Positions 10,191-21,299 of a DNA stretch of 64,000 nt are shown here, piece after piece (the first letter of the stretch is position 1; each line of letters begins with the position of its first letter). The DNA is from Aradus depressus (Eukaryota; Arthropoda; Insecta; Hemiptera; Aradidae). The stretch is from the NCBI GenBank assembly GCA_963662175.1, contig OY759223.1, positions 14,052,249 to 14,116,248 of the forward strand, read 5' to 3'. The notes under the pieces are model-generated. The model did no database searches. It saw only the letters and a program-made list of their open reading frames with translations, and was not told where the DNA came from. Both the position numbers and the translations under genes were made by a program.

Positions 10191-11525
10191 TTTATTGTTT
10201 ATATCATGTTATTGTGCAAATATAGAAGAAGAAGAGTTTATTATAACAGTCGGTGTTTGGGCCTACTTTTGCTAGGGTAAGGCGGATAAATACATAGGTG
10301 AATTTCTCCCCACCCTTTGCACCTAGGGTACAGAGTACAACCCTACTCAACTCAGTTTCGGCCCTGGCGTCAACGTGTGAGCTTGACCCAGCCACTCTCA
10401 CGTGTTAGTCTCAAGTTTGTGTGAGTCTAGTGGAGTACCAGTCTAACTGTCGTGGGTACAGTACGGCTTTACGTCCCGTTCTGTATCAGGTTATGGTTAC
10501 TCAAAGTGTGCCTATCGTGTAAGAGTACGGTTTTACATGCCATCTCTTGTGGAGTCATAGCCACTCATAGTGTTATAGTAAGCCCTGTTCTTTCTGTATA
10601 GCCTGGCCAGGCAATATATAAGTAGTTCAATTATATCAGTGTTCCCCCACCTTATGTATCTTATAGACTCGACTGGACCACAGTGCAGACTGCAATCTGT
10701 AAGTACATAGTTTAAGGAAATATTAGAATAATAGAATTTGCCTCAATTTATGTTAAGGATCAATGTTTTGGTCCTGAGTTGCCTCAATTTATGTTAAGCT
10801 GGTCTTCTCCCGGAACCAGCACTATCGAATACAGTCCACTACAGAGAGCTTGCCGTGTTTACAAAGTTGTGCGTAGACAGTCGGAATTACAGAGGTAGAA
10901 TTATATAATAAGTTTAAAAAAACTCTTAAAGAAAAAAGAAAGTAACTGAAATGAATAGAAAATAAATTAATAAACATTCAAAAACAGAGATTATAATTTA
11001 AAATCGTGAACGAATATTTTTTTGTTTCCCTCCCTAAGTTTTCCCTATTTTCTTTACCAAAACGTTTTGATTTGTGTCACATTTAAGTAAAACTTTTTAC
11101 TGAAATTTATTATGTAGTCCAGTAGGAGCTCAACATTTAGGTGTTCATGGCTTTGGAGGATGGAGGTGTCCCTCGAGTAGCTACCAACCAATCTAAGACA
11201 TTTTTTTTGGGCCACTTGAAGAGTTCTCAAGTTGGTATTGACAAATATTTATTTGCATGTAAATATAGTGCATGGATGAACCTCCCGTTTGTGCTATATT
11301 AGTCAGTGTTGGTGTAGACATCATACTATACGGTCGTTTAACATTTTTTATTCTATTTTGATACTCTGTGCTTTGATTCTTCAATGTTTTTGCTAGTTAC
11401 TTGTCCATATTTATATCTTATATTTTTTCAAAGATATGCCACTGAAGATGACACAATTGCGTTGTTTTGGTCATATATAAAACAGTGGGGAGAAATCTCG
11501 TTACTCAGCGTTTTGTTGAATTTCA
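10191..11525. other. No recognisable gene
   Basis: Moderately AT-rich. Includes 'tgcctcaatttatgttaag' twice (10740-10758 and about 10778-10796), a small duplication. No ORF with recognisable content. Confidence 0.4.
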
Positions 11526-11530
11526 CGAAA

Positions 11531-11609
11531 AGTAAAAGTTTTAGCGAAAAAATAGATGATCAGGAGAATAAGTAGATATTTATTGAATAAAGTTATTCCC
11601 CATAGCTGG
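11531..11609 (+). repeat. 79-bp direct repeat, copy 1
   Basis: Runs from agtaaaagttttagcg to ttattccccatagctgg and is almost identical to 12511-12596. The second copy lies about 1 kb downstream in the same orientation; see copy 2. Confidence 0.8.
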
Positions 11610-11618
11610 AAGTAATAA

Positions 11619-11904
11619 TGAAAACTGACATTATTGCAGAGATATTGTGAAATAATTCAAATGGACTTGAAAAATAAAATAAAACTTGTTTATTTAATAT
11701 ATTGTCTAATTTCACTAACTATATATACATGGGAGTACTTTCGGTACTTCTACCATCCTCAGCCAAAAGCATAAGAGATAAGACTCTTATGCTTTTGGCT
11801 GAGGATGGTAGAAATACCGAAAGTACTCCCATGTATATGTATATAGTTAGTGAAATTAGACAATATATCAAATAAACAAGTTTTATTTTATTTTTCAAGT
11901 CCAT
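11619..11904. mobile_element. Hammerhead element family A: foldback insertion with 11-bp TSD
   Basis: A near-complete palindrome (11661-11904, arms of about 119 bp, a six-base centre near 11778-11783) preceded by an unpaired 42-bp tail (11619-11660). The whole is flanked by GGAAGTAATAA (11608-11618 and 11905-11915). Each arm contains a hammerhead-like motif. A truncated single unit at 62370-62495 shows arm and tail contiguous, so the palindrome is two inverted units of which one lost its tail. I infer a non-autonomous Penelope-like or retrozyme-type insertion; no protein is encoded. Confidence 0.8.
11796..11831 (+). ncRNA. Hammerhead-like ribozyme motif, family A (mirror copy in left arm)
   Basis: Core CTGAGGA (11799-11805) is followed by T, stem II GGTA-GAAA-TACC (807-818), GAAA (819-822), the self-complementary stem III GTAC (823-826), then TC (827-828) as predicted cleavage site. 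TGG/CCA (11796-11798 and 11829-11831) form the base of stem I. All conserved hammerhead bases are present, since position 7 may vary. The unpaired T before stem II departs from the textbook form. A mirror copy lies on the minus strand of the left arm (about 11733-11765). Activity is not shown. Confidence 0.65.
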
Positions 11905-11915
11905 GGAAGTAATAA

Positions 11916-12370
11916 GTCCTCTCTAGGTTTTTTTACCTTCCAGATAAAAAACCTAAGGGACTCGTCAGGGTTTCTTCAGCTAATACCCTATACCTGATAG
12001 ATAACTGTTAATATTTAAGTTTTGTAGGATCTTGGGATAATGAACGCCTCTGAATGGGTTCAGTAGAAACTTGTTCCGAGCGGGTTAGCAGAACAGCAGA
12101 CTATTATAAAGGGCTCTCCAGTCGGTTCGCTAACCCCATTAGACCTAGTACTTGTACCTTCAGAACAGCTCCTTCACCCATGTCGATATCTAATAAACCC
12201 ACAACCTGAGGGCTCTTCACATTGATTTTGCCTTCAGGGGGAGATTTTGTCCATTATTTGTGTTAACTACAAGCCTCTTGTTAGACTAATAGTCACAATA
12301 CGGAATAGCGATTGTAGGATTTCTTGATTTCCAGGCTATAGCCGTTAACGGTTAAAAAGACAATGTGAAG
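11916..12370. other. No recognisable gene
   Basis: No supported feature between the family A insertion and a family B fragment; only short ORFs. Confidence 0.4.
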
Positions 12371-12372
12371 AC

Positions 12373-12510
12373 GGCTGATGTAGTAAGAAGTGATTATTTC
12401 ACAGATTGTAAAATAAAATGTAGTCTCAGCTCTCACATATTTTATTGATATTTGCTAGCCGGCTTTCGAGGTTGCCCTCATCATCAGACAGTCTGATAAA
12501 ATAATTTTGA
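12373..12510 (-). mobile_element. Hammerhead element family B, single unit fragment
   Basis: Shows tail 'ggctgatgtagtaagaagtg' contiguous with the arm ('tcacagattgt', 'gctctcaca') and then the ribozyme-like block read on the minus strand: CTGATGA, T, GAGG-GCAA-CCTC, GAAA, GCCGGC, TA. It matches the TSD-flanked copy at 52718-53193. It ends where the 79-bp direct repeat begins. Confidence 0.7.
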
Positions 12511-12596
12511 AAGTAAAAGTTAAAGTTTTAGCGAAAAAATAGATAATCAGGAGAATAAGTAGATATTTATTGAATAAAGTTATTCCCCATAGCTGG
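12511..12596 (+). repeat. 79-bp direct repeat, copy 2
   Basis: Near-identical to 11531-11609, with a small insertion after agtaaaagtt and a single change in the atagatgatc/atagataatc stretch. It directly abuts the family B fragment. Confidence 0.8.
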
Positions 12597-13000
12597 ACAT
12601 TGCATAAACCAATTCTATCAATTCGTTATTCTTGTACGCAAACCCATTGTAGCTCTTCTTCTAACTGTCCCATATCCAATTGAGAGATTGGAAAGAAGAG
12701 GGGAGTGTTCTATTGAAGGGATGTAGAAGCGACGAGGGAGTCCTAACTCAAAACAGAATTTCACCCATAAAATCTGTATTCCGGTTGAGACTGGCCCACC
12801 GGACGACACAGTTGCTTCGATATGTCCATCCACTTGGGACGAAATACGAGGGACCAGGCCACCCTTCGTCTTTTATATGGCCGAGCTACAAGATATGGGA
12901 GAGAGGGGACTTCCACTTCCCCATCTCATATTGAAAAAAATATACTCATCCTTCGTATTTTTTTATTTTTATTTGTGCATTATAAAGATATACTGAGAAG
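12597..13000. other. Unrecognised, overlapping short ORFs
   Basis: ORFs on both strands (12680-12934 plus, 12618-12833 minus) are of 70-85 codons and resemble no family I know. Slightly less AT-rich than the surroundings, so this may be debris of an old element. Confidence 0.3.
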
Positions 13001-13042
13001 TCTCGATTATCCGTCAGGAAAAACGGATAATCGATAATTGAA
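12997..13042. repeat. pogo/Tigger-like terminal motif
   Basis: TCTCGATTATCCGT and ACGGATAATCGA lie in inverted orientation only a few bases apart. CTCGATTATCCG is the kind of terminal sequence used by pogo-like elements. It may be a tiny solo-terminal relic. A related 'caattatccg...cggataatc' pair occurs at 16541-16575. Confidence 0.35.
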
Positions 13043-13067
13043 TACAAGCTAATCTGATATCTCATAA

Positions 13068-13110
13068 ATTTCATTATTTTGTGCTAGCCGGCTTTCGAGG
13101 TTGCCATAAC
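13068..13110 (-). mobile_element. Family B ribozyme-region fragment
   Basis: Contains gtgctagccggctttcgagg followed by ttgcc, the same core as in the other family B copies, then breaks off. Too short to classify further. Confidence 0.5.
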
Positions 13111-13155
13111 AGGATTGTGGTCATAACAGGACTTTCTTATATCCAGTAATGTCTT

Positions 13156-13500
13156 GAGGGCGCCGGTAGCTCAGTGGTATGCGTGCTTAGCTTCTGAGCT
13201 CAAGAACGTGGGTTCGAAACCCGACTGAGGCCCTTAGTTTATTTTATCTGGGAAGTAAAATAAACTTAAGCACGTCGTCCTTCCGGATGGGACGTTAAGC
13301 GATGGTCCCGAGCCTGTACGATGTCAGGTACTCGTTAAAGACCCCTGTCCTAGGTGAATAAAAATTTAGGGTAGGCAAAATTTAGGACTCCCACAGTAGA
13401 GTCGGGCTCATGTCCACCAGAGTGACGAAAGAGAGCTCTGGTAGTAGACGATATTACCTCGTAGTTAAAGCCCGGGCATGAGTCATAATACCTAACCTAA
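13156..13500 (+). mobile_element. SINE1, near full length
   Basis: Head GGGCGCCGGTAGCTCAGTGG with A-box-like TAGCTCAGTGG and B-box-like GGTTCGAAACCC at about 13212 shows a tRNA origin. The body runs through the 'ttaagcacg.cgtcctt', 'gatgtcaggtactcgttaaa', 'gactcccacagtagagtcgg' and 'gtagttaaagcccgggcatg' blocks and ends ATACCTAACCTAA. The cloverleaf cannot be closed as an ordinary tRNA, so this is not a tRNA gene. Transcription would be by RNA polymerase III from the internal boxes; mobilisation depends on a partner LINE. Confidence 0.92.
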
Positions 13501-15370
13501 AGTAAAAGTTGTGTTCTTAAAAAAATCTATTATTATTTTTTTTAATATTACCTATATTAAAGTTGATTATATAAAGTAGATTTTGTATGTACATATATGT
13601 AAATTTTATTACCTATCATTATTATGCACATAGGTAATAATTATGTTTAGTAGTTCATTATGTATTATGACAAACAAACATTATAATGTTTAAAAATAAA
13701 ATATTGTTGTCGTTACAAACTTTATTAATTTCCTTGCTCAAGTTCTTATTTGGAAAATAAAAATCATTAACTTATTGAAAATGTGGCGTTATCGTTATTT
13801 GCACACTGGCGGACAATACTCGTTGCACGGCCCTGCTAAGACATATATACATTTGAGGACGTAGAATTGTGTAGAGAACAACACTTCTTCGGTCTTATCT
13901 GAAGGATAACGAAAAGCGTTGTTAGGGTGGGGACGTTTATGACGTCCCATCTCAAGTAGACACAATGAGGTGGTTGAGTGTTGAGTGAGGGGGACAGGAG
14001 ATGACGTGCCTGAGGGACTGTCCCCTCCTTGTGTCCAGTCGAAGAGACCCCTTCTGTCTATCTCCAGGGAAGCGAAGAGACAATCTAAGTTTAAGTGGTC
14101 CCTGTCACGTGGGATAATTGAGCACTTATTGTACAGTCGGCGAACCCCATGGGACGAACTCGGAGGTCTGACGTCATTCGACCTAGGGAGGAGTTGCACC
14201 TGACGAAGATGTGGAAAACATGACAGCTGGCCCATGTCACAAGAACAGGGAAAACCACTCTCTTCACGAGAACATCCCAGATATAGGGCCTTATGAAATA
14301 ATGTGAAAAATAGTAGCTGTCACATGAAATCAGGGGTTTTGTTCATTATTTGGGGAAATTTTGAAATTTAAATTTAAAGCCGTGAATCACCGGCAATGTT
14401 CTTCCCCAGAACAAATTAACAACTTATACAAGTACAGGAAATCCTCAAGGAAAAAGCCTCCAGGATTTCCTGTACCGAACCCTCGCCCACACACGGAGAG
14501 GATTTTCCTCAAGGAAAAGGCCTTCGCGTACGCGGCCTCCTTTCTATTTCTATCATGGTAGTGTTTTGAACTCACCTCTCACAAGGAAGGTTCATTCTCG
14601 TACATATGTATAAATTATGTTCTGAGACAGGTAAAATCCGGCCTCAAGGCGGAAAAAGAATTGATTTTTGGCCTTTCCCATTCATCACGGCCTCAAGGGC
14701 GCTGCCGTACACATTGAGGAATACCTCAAGGCTTGGACTGTTCAGGTCGAACCTTGAGGAAATCCCGCTCGTGTATGGGTACTCTAAGTTTTCGTTCTTG
14801 AACCCCCTCTGATTTCCCGCTTTGGCTGATTTCGCTGCAAATTATTACTTGGCGCATCATAGGTTTTCAAATTTACATATGAAATTCCATGTCAAAACAT
14901 TCAAAACAATAGATGTCCTTGTAGGGTTTTGAATTTACTTAGAACTGTTATATCAATATATTTATTTAACAGCAGTTATTACAGAGGTGACCCTCCCCCT
15001 ACTAATTCTTTGTTTTATTTTTTCATGCGGAATATATAGAACATTGGTTTTAATCCTTAACTCATTACTTTGAATTATAATATTGGATAATTCCTTCCTA
15101 TATCTAAATACTTTGAAAATACTTTTGGTTGTCGAATTTTATGTATTTGATCAAAATTCTATGAGCATTCGCTATTTTGTATGTATTTTCAATCGGTACT
15201 TAATGTATTGTGGTAAAAAAAAGGTTTAAAGTTTTTAAGTGTTAAACTTAAATAAATGATAAATAAATAAAAATATTATATAAAGGTTTAAGTGTTATGT
15301 AAAACTAAATAAATAATAATTAGATAAATAATTAATAAAATTAAACAAATGAAGTAATAATAATTAAAAC
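13501..15370. other. No recognisable gene; one 146-codon minus ORF of unknown nature
   Basis: The minus ORF 13795-14235 contains a short Cys/His stretch (KCSIIPRDRDHLNLDCLF) faintly like the CP tail of LINE proteins, but I cannot confirm this. 14345-14410 contains a reverse R-A end ('gaatcaccggcaatgttctt'). A CCTCAAGGAAAA motif is repeated at about 14443-14520. The remainder is AT-rich. Confidence 0.35.
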
Positions 15371-15379
15371 AAAATAATA

Positions 15380-16030
15380 AATTACCACATTTCCTGTAGA
15401 AATTTGATCTCTTTCCTTTTACTAAATTTTGATTTCTACAGTAGTTTTTCGAAAAGGGGCCTAAAAAAGTATCAAAAGTTCAAGACGTGCAATTTTGAAG
15501 AAAGTGCACGTAAGTACATTTTAAAAAAATTTCAATTAACAAACTTTTCTGATGCCATCTTGTCTTCTAAATTTTGCAAAAATATAAAATTTAATCCAAA
15601 GGTTTTCAAATAATTTTACTAGGCCAACAGTGAAAATGAATAGAATATAATTTATGAGAACAAATATTGGGTTTATTTTCTTAAATCTACATTATCAAAA
15701 TTAAAAACTAAACATTGAAACAAACAAAAATCGAACGAAAAAAATCTTAAAAACTAAATTCTTAACACTAATTATATATTTTTTTTATATATTTTGGGCC
15801 ATCCTCTAAAATTAAGTTATGTATATCTGGGCATATATCCTGTACATATAAACAAATAAATGTATCTTATTTTTGGATCAACTTCACCGTCAAAACACTT
15901 CTATTTAGTTCATTACAACATAAGCCTAAAACACCACTCTATATCCTCAGATCGTCGCCATTCAACCAGGCCTCGACACTCTCTTCACACACTAATAAAA
16001 CAGCTGATGGCCGTGTTTTGTTTTTTACTG
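15380..16030 (+). repeat. Unclassified interspersed repeat, copy 1 (about 640 bp)
   Basis: Shares a series of blocks in order with 54140-54750: 'ctaaattttgatttctacagtag', 'tctaaattttgcaaaaat', 'aatccaaaggtt', 'acaaatattgggtttatt', 'cataagcctaaaacac' and 'aacagctgatggc'. The encoded ORFs are not conserved between copies, so it is probably non-coding. No terminal repeats identified. Confidence 0.65.
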
Positions 16031-16780
16031 GCATTTGTTTTAAAAGAAATGATTTCTTAAAATATAAAAATAAATATAACTAATTTTTTTAATGTTTATA
16101 ATTTAATCTTTTCAATGTGTGTATTATTTTTATACATCACCGTATTAAAATATTTTTACCTGTTGATTCGATGGTTAGGAGACTTCAATGAAAACAGTTG
16201 TGATTGTGGAGAGTTGGGGAAATGTTGAAGAGGTGGCAGTGTGAGGCTCGGTTTGGTGCCACTTAACGTTAAGTCGGCCCGCCTCAAGTGGATCCTCCTA
16301 ACATCTAAAAAGCTGCCCTCCCGAAGAGAAGAGCAACAGCTGGCTTCATGTCCCCTTTTTATCATCCATAAAAGGCACTCCTTCTTTCATTTTTTTTAAA
16401 TATTTACTTTGCTTCTCTCCCCTCCACAATAATTTGTTTATTCTCTTTTAATTATGCATAAAACAAGAGAAGAGTTTTTAAAAGAAAATAAGAGAAAAAA
16501 AACTAAAAGAAGTGAAGTACCTATTATGGCACAAAGGAACTTCAATTATCCGATGTAACAAAGATGCGGATAATCAGTATAAAATAATGTATTCATAAAA
16601 AACTTTAATCAGTATAACATGAACTAAAAAATCATTTGTAGCTTTTCTTCTTGTTTGGCCAAAGTAATTCTTCCCGCAATTGCAAGCCCGCTCAAAAATA
16701 CCTTCATTTTCTAGTCACTTCTAAGGCCACTGTTTTTCAGCTATTCAATTTGACTCGAAGCAGGATTATAACCTACAGAT
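16031..16780. other. No recognisable gene
   Basis: AT-rich, with a pogo-like 'caattatccg...cggataatc' pair at 16541-16575. A short ORF at 16156-16365 (minus) is unrecognised. Confidence 0.35.
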
Positions 16781-16965
16781 CGTCAGTCGAGGGGGTATTA
16801 GGCGAGAGGCTTTACACAAAAACTCCAATAACTGCCGATTTAATGAATGTAATGACACGAAACTTCATATGTAAATTCAAAGTCCTTCTAGGATGACATC
16901 TATTGATTTTCAGCAAAATCAGCAGAAAAATGAGATCAAAGGGGGCTCAACTCAAAAATAGAAAT
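16781..16965 (+). repeat. Repeat R-A, partial
   Basis: Has 'cgtcagtcgagggggtatta', 'acaaaaactccaataactgc', 'cgatttaatgaatgtaatga' and 'attgattttcagcaaaatca', in R-A order. Confidence 0.6.
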
Positions 16966-17020
16966 AATACCTATTTTTATTTCTTTTATTATTATTTATT
17001 TTTTTTTTTCATCCTAATAA

Positions 17021-17611
17021 CTATTTTTTTTTTTTATTTACAAATAGCTATTTACAACTGTATACACATAAATACAACAAGCAAATGTGCTAATAAAGAG
17101 GTAATGGCAATGTCAAAATGTCATGAGGGGAGAAATCACCCAGTGGTGACACTCCCTAGTCACTGTTTTTCTCTCGTTTTTAGCTAATCACTGTCACTGT
17201 CACTGCTTCTGATCAGGAGATCTCTAGGCCATTGACGCTTAAGCCGTCGTTGGGGAAGTATGGCAGAATGGAGGGCACGGACCAGAGGATTATTGTGGGA
17301 ACTAAGAAGGGAAAATAATTTTTTATATTTGGATTTAGCGACTTCAGTGATGAAAGGTACATTAAGGTCAGTGTGAAGGGTTTTGTTGGAGACGTAGTAA
17401 GGAGCATTGGCTATTGTATGAAGGATTTTGGATTGAAGGGATTGGATGCGCTGGAGATTGGAAGCCTTGACAGAACCCCAGAGTTCAAGTCCGTAAGTCC
17501 ACATAGGTTTGAGTATTGAGTTGTATATAAGTCGTTTTGTTGTCAAAGTTAGTTTGGATCTTTTGTCTAGTAGTCTTAGTACAAGTTTATAACGTCTGTT
17601 CATTTCTTGTC
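17021..17611 (-). mobile_element. 5'-truncated jockey-like LINE with 15-bp TSD
   Basis: Inserted on the minus strand. TTTTCATCCTAATAA is present on both sides (17006-17020 and 17612-17626), a 15-bp target duplication. The 3' poly(A), seen as poly(T), is at 17021-17040. Comparison with the copy at 43088-43692 shows exactly where this one was truncated: homology stops at the right-hand TSD. Contains the RT C-terminus plus a 3' UTR. Confidence 0.88.
17184..17611 (-). pseudogene. Jockey-type reverse transcriptase C-terminus (LINE-1a copy)
   Basis: Read on the minus strand the frame gives EMNRRYKLVLRLLDKRSKLT, TKRLIYNSILKPMWTYGLEL, WGSVKASNLQRIQSLQSKIL, NAPYYVSNKTLHTDLNVPFI and RRLKRQWPRDLL. 'KP.WTYG..LWG.A..SNI..IQ..QSK.LR.I..APWYV.N..LH.DL' is the conserved thumb and C-terminal region of jockey-clade RTs. 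The catalytic fingers and palm are missing by truncation. The open frame runs on into flanking DNA as far as 17678; that upstream part (MRGRPPSGRSSERKF...) is host sequence, not LINE. Confidence 0.88.
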
Positions 17612-17626
17612 TTTTCATCCTAATAA

Positions 17627-18971
17627 TTAAGATAAATTTTCTTTCCGAGGACCTACCACTGGGTGGTCTTCCTCTCACGCCCCATTCACGCCATTATATT
17701 TACATGTTCATCATAGATGCTGGTTGTTGCACCCCAACAACAGTAACTGTTGTATTTGTAAATATACAACTGTTGTATATTTATAAATAAAAGACAAAAA
17801 AAAAAAAAAATTCTTTCGGAATTCTTACTCTTAAATCTCATCTCCGAATGGAATAGATAAATCTACTATAAATTTTATAAATAAAAAACATGACTATTAG
17901 TTTATAGATAATATTCTGTTTATTTTTAGTCAAAGTAGAGTGTTTGGGGGGAGAGCGCTAACTTTATAGAAACTTGCAGATCTTTCTAAATGTACTACAT
18001 AAGTTTTTTGAAAATTTATAAAATTTTTGGGAAGTACATTGACAATTTACAGAAAAACATTTTTGCTTAGGTATAATTTTTGTCTGAAATTTGTTGTCCA
18101 GATGCTATTTGAAAATTTACTGCTCAGGATCCTGTGAATGTTCGGAAACATCAACCCGTAACTTCCCACTGTGTATTGAATCAACAAAACTATTAGCCAA
18201 CAAATTTGTCACCGTCCACTCTAGTCCATAGTTTCAGTGGTGTTAGTTGTTTGTTTGTACAGGAAATTAGCTCAATGCAGGTTTGTTTAGTTCGGGAGGG
18301 CCTGCATTGTTTTGTTTCCTATTTCATCCTGTTGTCGCCTGCTAATCACAGTGTTGTCATTGTTAAGTAGCTCTAATACTATTACAATAAACTGACATTT
18401 AAGTTGTGACATTTCAAATTCAAGTTAGAGGGTTTCGCAAAAGTTTGGAAAAACTTACATAATTACAAAACAACTATTGTTTTTATACAAATAAATTATT
18501 ATTTTGTAAAAGTTGTTCCTACTGACGATAGTTTTCAGTTCAGTGTGCACTACAACACTGATTTTCCTCATTTCAGACATGACCAGACTTTTTTTGCAGT
18601 TAAACTCCACGGCCAGAATTATTACTATGATTACGATACCAGGAAGAAAGAAGACTTTCGAATAACTAAACATTGCTCTTCTCTTTTTGAAAAAATGTAT
18701 AACTCATAAAGAAATTAATTTTTTTAATGCCCTTCCCCACTTCTTGAAGTCAATAGAATAAAAAAATTTAAACTTCAACTAAAAATGTTTAAGTTAGAAA
18801 AAACTCTTTACACGGAATTTTATTCTCACTGTTCAAAAATAATAATATAATCACAATAAAGTGATTGGATAATAATATGATTTGGAAATCGTGTTTCATT
18901 TCCAAAAAAATTATTTGATACCAAGCATTAATTTTTATTTTTTGGTCAGAGTTCCTCTACACCTTTTTTTT
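17627..18971. other. No recognisable gene
   Basis: AT-rich, with only short unrecognised ORFs. Contains the left SINE1 target duplication at 18972-18985. Confidence 0.4.
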
Positions 18972-18985
18972 TTTTTTATATATTG

Positions 18986-19326
18986 GAGGGCGCCGGTAGC
19001 TCAGTGGTATGCGTGCTTGACTTCTGAGCTCAAGGTTGTGGGTTCGTAGCCCGACCGAGGCCCTTAGTTTATTTTATCTGGGAGGTAAAATAAACTTAAG
19101 CACGCCGTCCTTCGGATGGGACGTTAAGTGATGGTTCCGAGCCTGTACAATGTCAGGTACTCGTTAAAGACCCCTACCCTAGATGAATAAAAATTTAGGG
19201 TAGGCAAAATTTAGGACTCCCACACTAGAGTCGGGCTCATGTCCACCAGAGTGACGAAAGAGCGCTCTGGTAGTAGGCGATATGACCTCGTAGTTAAAGC
19301 CCGGGCATGAGTCATAAAACCTAACC
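18986..19326 (+). mobile_element. SINE1, full length with 14-bp TSD
   Basis: Complete copy from GGGCGCCGGTAGCTCAGTGG to AACCTAACC, flanked by TTTTTTATATATTG at 18972-18985 and 19327-19340. It landed at the edge of a family C hammerhead element. The B-box-like region reads GGTTCGTAGCCC, one change from the better copies. Confidence 0.93.
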
Positions 19327-19340
19327 TTTTTTATATATTG

Positions 19341-19745
19341 TTATAGTTACACTGTTTTCTTTTTCTTTTCTATATCTCGCACATTAGGACCTGATGATGG
19401 GACATATGAACGTCCCGAAACATCGTTGGGATAAAGACACTTCCGAAGAGTATTTTCAAGAATAGTTATCTTAATTTTTATTAAATTGAAAAATGTGTCT
19501 ACTTATTATAAATGTACTTATCTATGTAATAATTTTTTTTTATACTCATATATTTATAAGATTTTATTAATTTCATTTTACTTTTTTTATAGTTTTGTTA
19601 TTACTACTAGTCATACGTGAAACTAGACTCAAGTAGTTATAAATCTAATTTATAAGCTATCTTAATGTATAAATTCATTTTTTGATGTATCCTATTACCA
19701 TGTATTGGTTTAACGGAAATAAATTTATTATTATTATTTCTATTT
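19341..19745 (+). mobile_element. Hammerhead element family C, copy 1
   Basis: Aligns throughout with 59391-59790 (reverse orientation). It starts ttatagttacactgtttt, includes the ribozyme-like block, then 'aaattgaaaaatgtgtctac', 'tgtataaattcattttttga', 'accatgtattggtttaacgg', and ends with TTATTATTATT. About 400 bp, no conserved ORF. A third, shorter copy is at 37497-37660. Confidence 0.75.
19391..19428 (+). ncRNA. Hammerhead-like motif, family C
   Basis: CTGATGA (19391-19397), T, stem II GGGAC (399-403) with GTCCC (412-416), and GAAA (417-420). Then comes CATCGTTG, which is one base from a palindrome, and no clear TH cleavage site, so this copy is probably degenerate. The companion motif on the minus strand at about 59688-59732 has the same layout. 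Confidence 0.5.
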
Positions 19746-20820
19746 GTTTGGTCCACATAAATCTTCCCGCAATTGCTAAAAGTGAAGTATGAAATTTCAG
19801 CCTTAAGACATTGTGTCATAGACCTTAACAGAATTTTGTTTACAGAAAATTTATGCTTAATTTTGTTCTAGTCCTTTTAATTGTTTTTTTCAACAAAGAT
19901 ATTTTGGGTAAAGGGGATTTAAATTGGATAAGAGAAAGGGTTAAGAAAGGCGAGAGGACAATACCTGTTCAGGCATGATGTGGTCTGTGGTCTAAACGAT
20001 CTTTAAAGGGTTAAAACGTAAGAAGGCATTGTTAAGTCACCCTCCTGAGGACGCTTTGTCCTCAAATATGTAATAAGGAGCCCAGTCGACCGAAGCTCCC
20101 TAACCTTTTGTTTTTAGTAGCCCTTAGACCCCGTTATCCCCGTGTAATTACTCTAATGGAACGAATGTTAATTACAATCCAGACTACAGGCTGAGGGGAG
20201 GGGGGGTCTTGCCAATTTCTCCACTCTCAGATCGAGAGACAGGGCCTGTCCTTTCAAACTCCTTCGACGATTTCCCTCAAGTCAATTCAGTCTTCCCCCA
20301 ACCCTTCTTCAGGATTACAGATAGAACCCCCCTCCTTTGAAAAGACACAATCTTCACAATCTTACTTTTCCTTATTTACAATTATTCCGACTTCACTTTA
20401 AAAGGAGTTTTAACGGCTTTTAGCCCTTCTCTCACCCAAATCCTTCTTGTTCACACCCCAAGCCCCTGTTTTCAAGGCTTCAATCAAGACTTGAAGACTT
20501 GACGCCCGAACAAATCCAACCGTGTTTTTGTTCTTCGTGAACGACTCCTTGTGCTAACCAAACATTAGAGCTCTATCCAAAAGAGGAAAACCTGACTGAA
20601 AATTACTTTTGACAATGTAGCAAACGGGAAACAAACTCAACTCCTTAATGTCTATAAGATATCCTTGGATCTTGGATGTATTTCAATTCTCAACAAGAGT
20701 TTTGAAGCATCAAGGACCATCTTTAAATGTCATAGGAAATCCTTAACTAAATATAAGAAAATCCACATCTTCAGATTCTACAGAATCCTCTTGTTCTCAG
20801 TTAATTGATGAATGATTGAT
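19746..20820. other. No recognisable gene
   Basis: No supported feature. Somewhat less AT-rich in 20100-20600, with no coding signal. Confidence 0.4.
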
Positions 20821-20830
20821 GGCCAGTTAA

Positions 20831-21290
20831 TTGCTGTTCTTCTTCAAGAGGAAGGATAGCCCGAACTGCTCGTGTGGCGGCATCGAGACTGCAGAACATG
20901 TGGTCCTCGATTGCCCGCTGTACGACAGGTCTAGGGTGGAGTTGATCCGCGCGACAGGATTATATCTGGGATTGAGCTTGCCGGAGTTGATGACGGAGTC
21001 GAACTATCCGGTGTTCGGCCGGTTTGTCACCTCCTGGCGGGAACAGAAAGAGCCCGCTTGACTCGGCGCCGGGGGCGATTGACGGGCCGCGGCCCGATGT
21101 CTACCCCCGGCGACCGCGATATAGTAGGAGCCCCCACTCCAAGATCCTGAGCTCTCTCGGCGCCATCTGGCAGCCGCAACACAAGGAGGTCTGGGAGCGC
21201 CAGTCTGTCCCGCAAGGGACCTGAGGCTGTCGCCCCCAGACACCCATAGTTGCCCTGTTCCCGAGCTCACTCGGGAAACGCTAATAAGGT
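20831..21290 (+). mobile_element. LINE C-terminal remnant (R1-like zinc knuckle), GC-rich
   Basis: An abruptly GC-rich segment. The frame 20831-21061 reads FKRKDSPNCSCGGIETAEHV and VLDCPLYDRSRVELIRATG, then LSLPELMTESNYPVFGRFV. C-x-CG-x2-ET-x2-H-x4-DCP is the C-terminal Cys/His motif that follows RT in R1-, LOA- and related LINEs. It should bind nucleic acid and assist target-primed insertion. Stops at 21061, followed by a GC-rich 3' UTR. The upstream RT is absent. Confidence 0.75.
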
Positions 21291-21299
21291 AGGTTGAGG

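Noticed and set aside
13156..13230. tRNA gene at the start of SINE1 copies (also 18986, 44867 and others)
   Set aside because: A-box and B-box-like motifs are present, but the head always continues into the same 340-bp body with a CCTAACC end and TSDs. It is a SINE, not a functional tRNA gene.
13795..14235. 146-codon minus ORF as a LINE Cys/His tail
   Set aside because: The Cys and His spacing fits poorly and no flanking RT motif or repeat copy was found.
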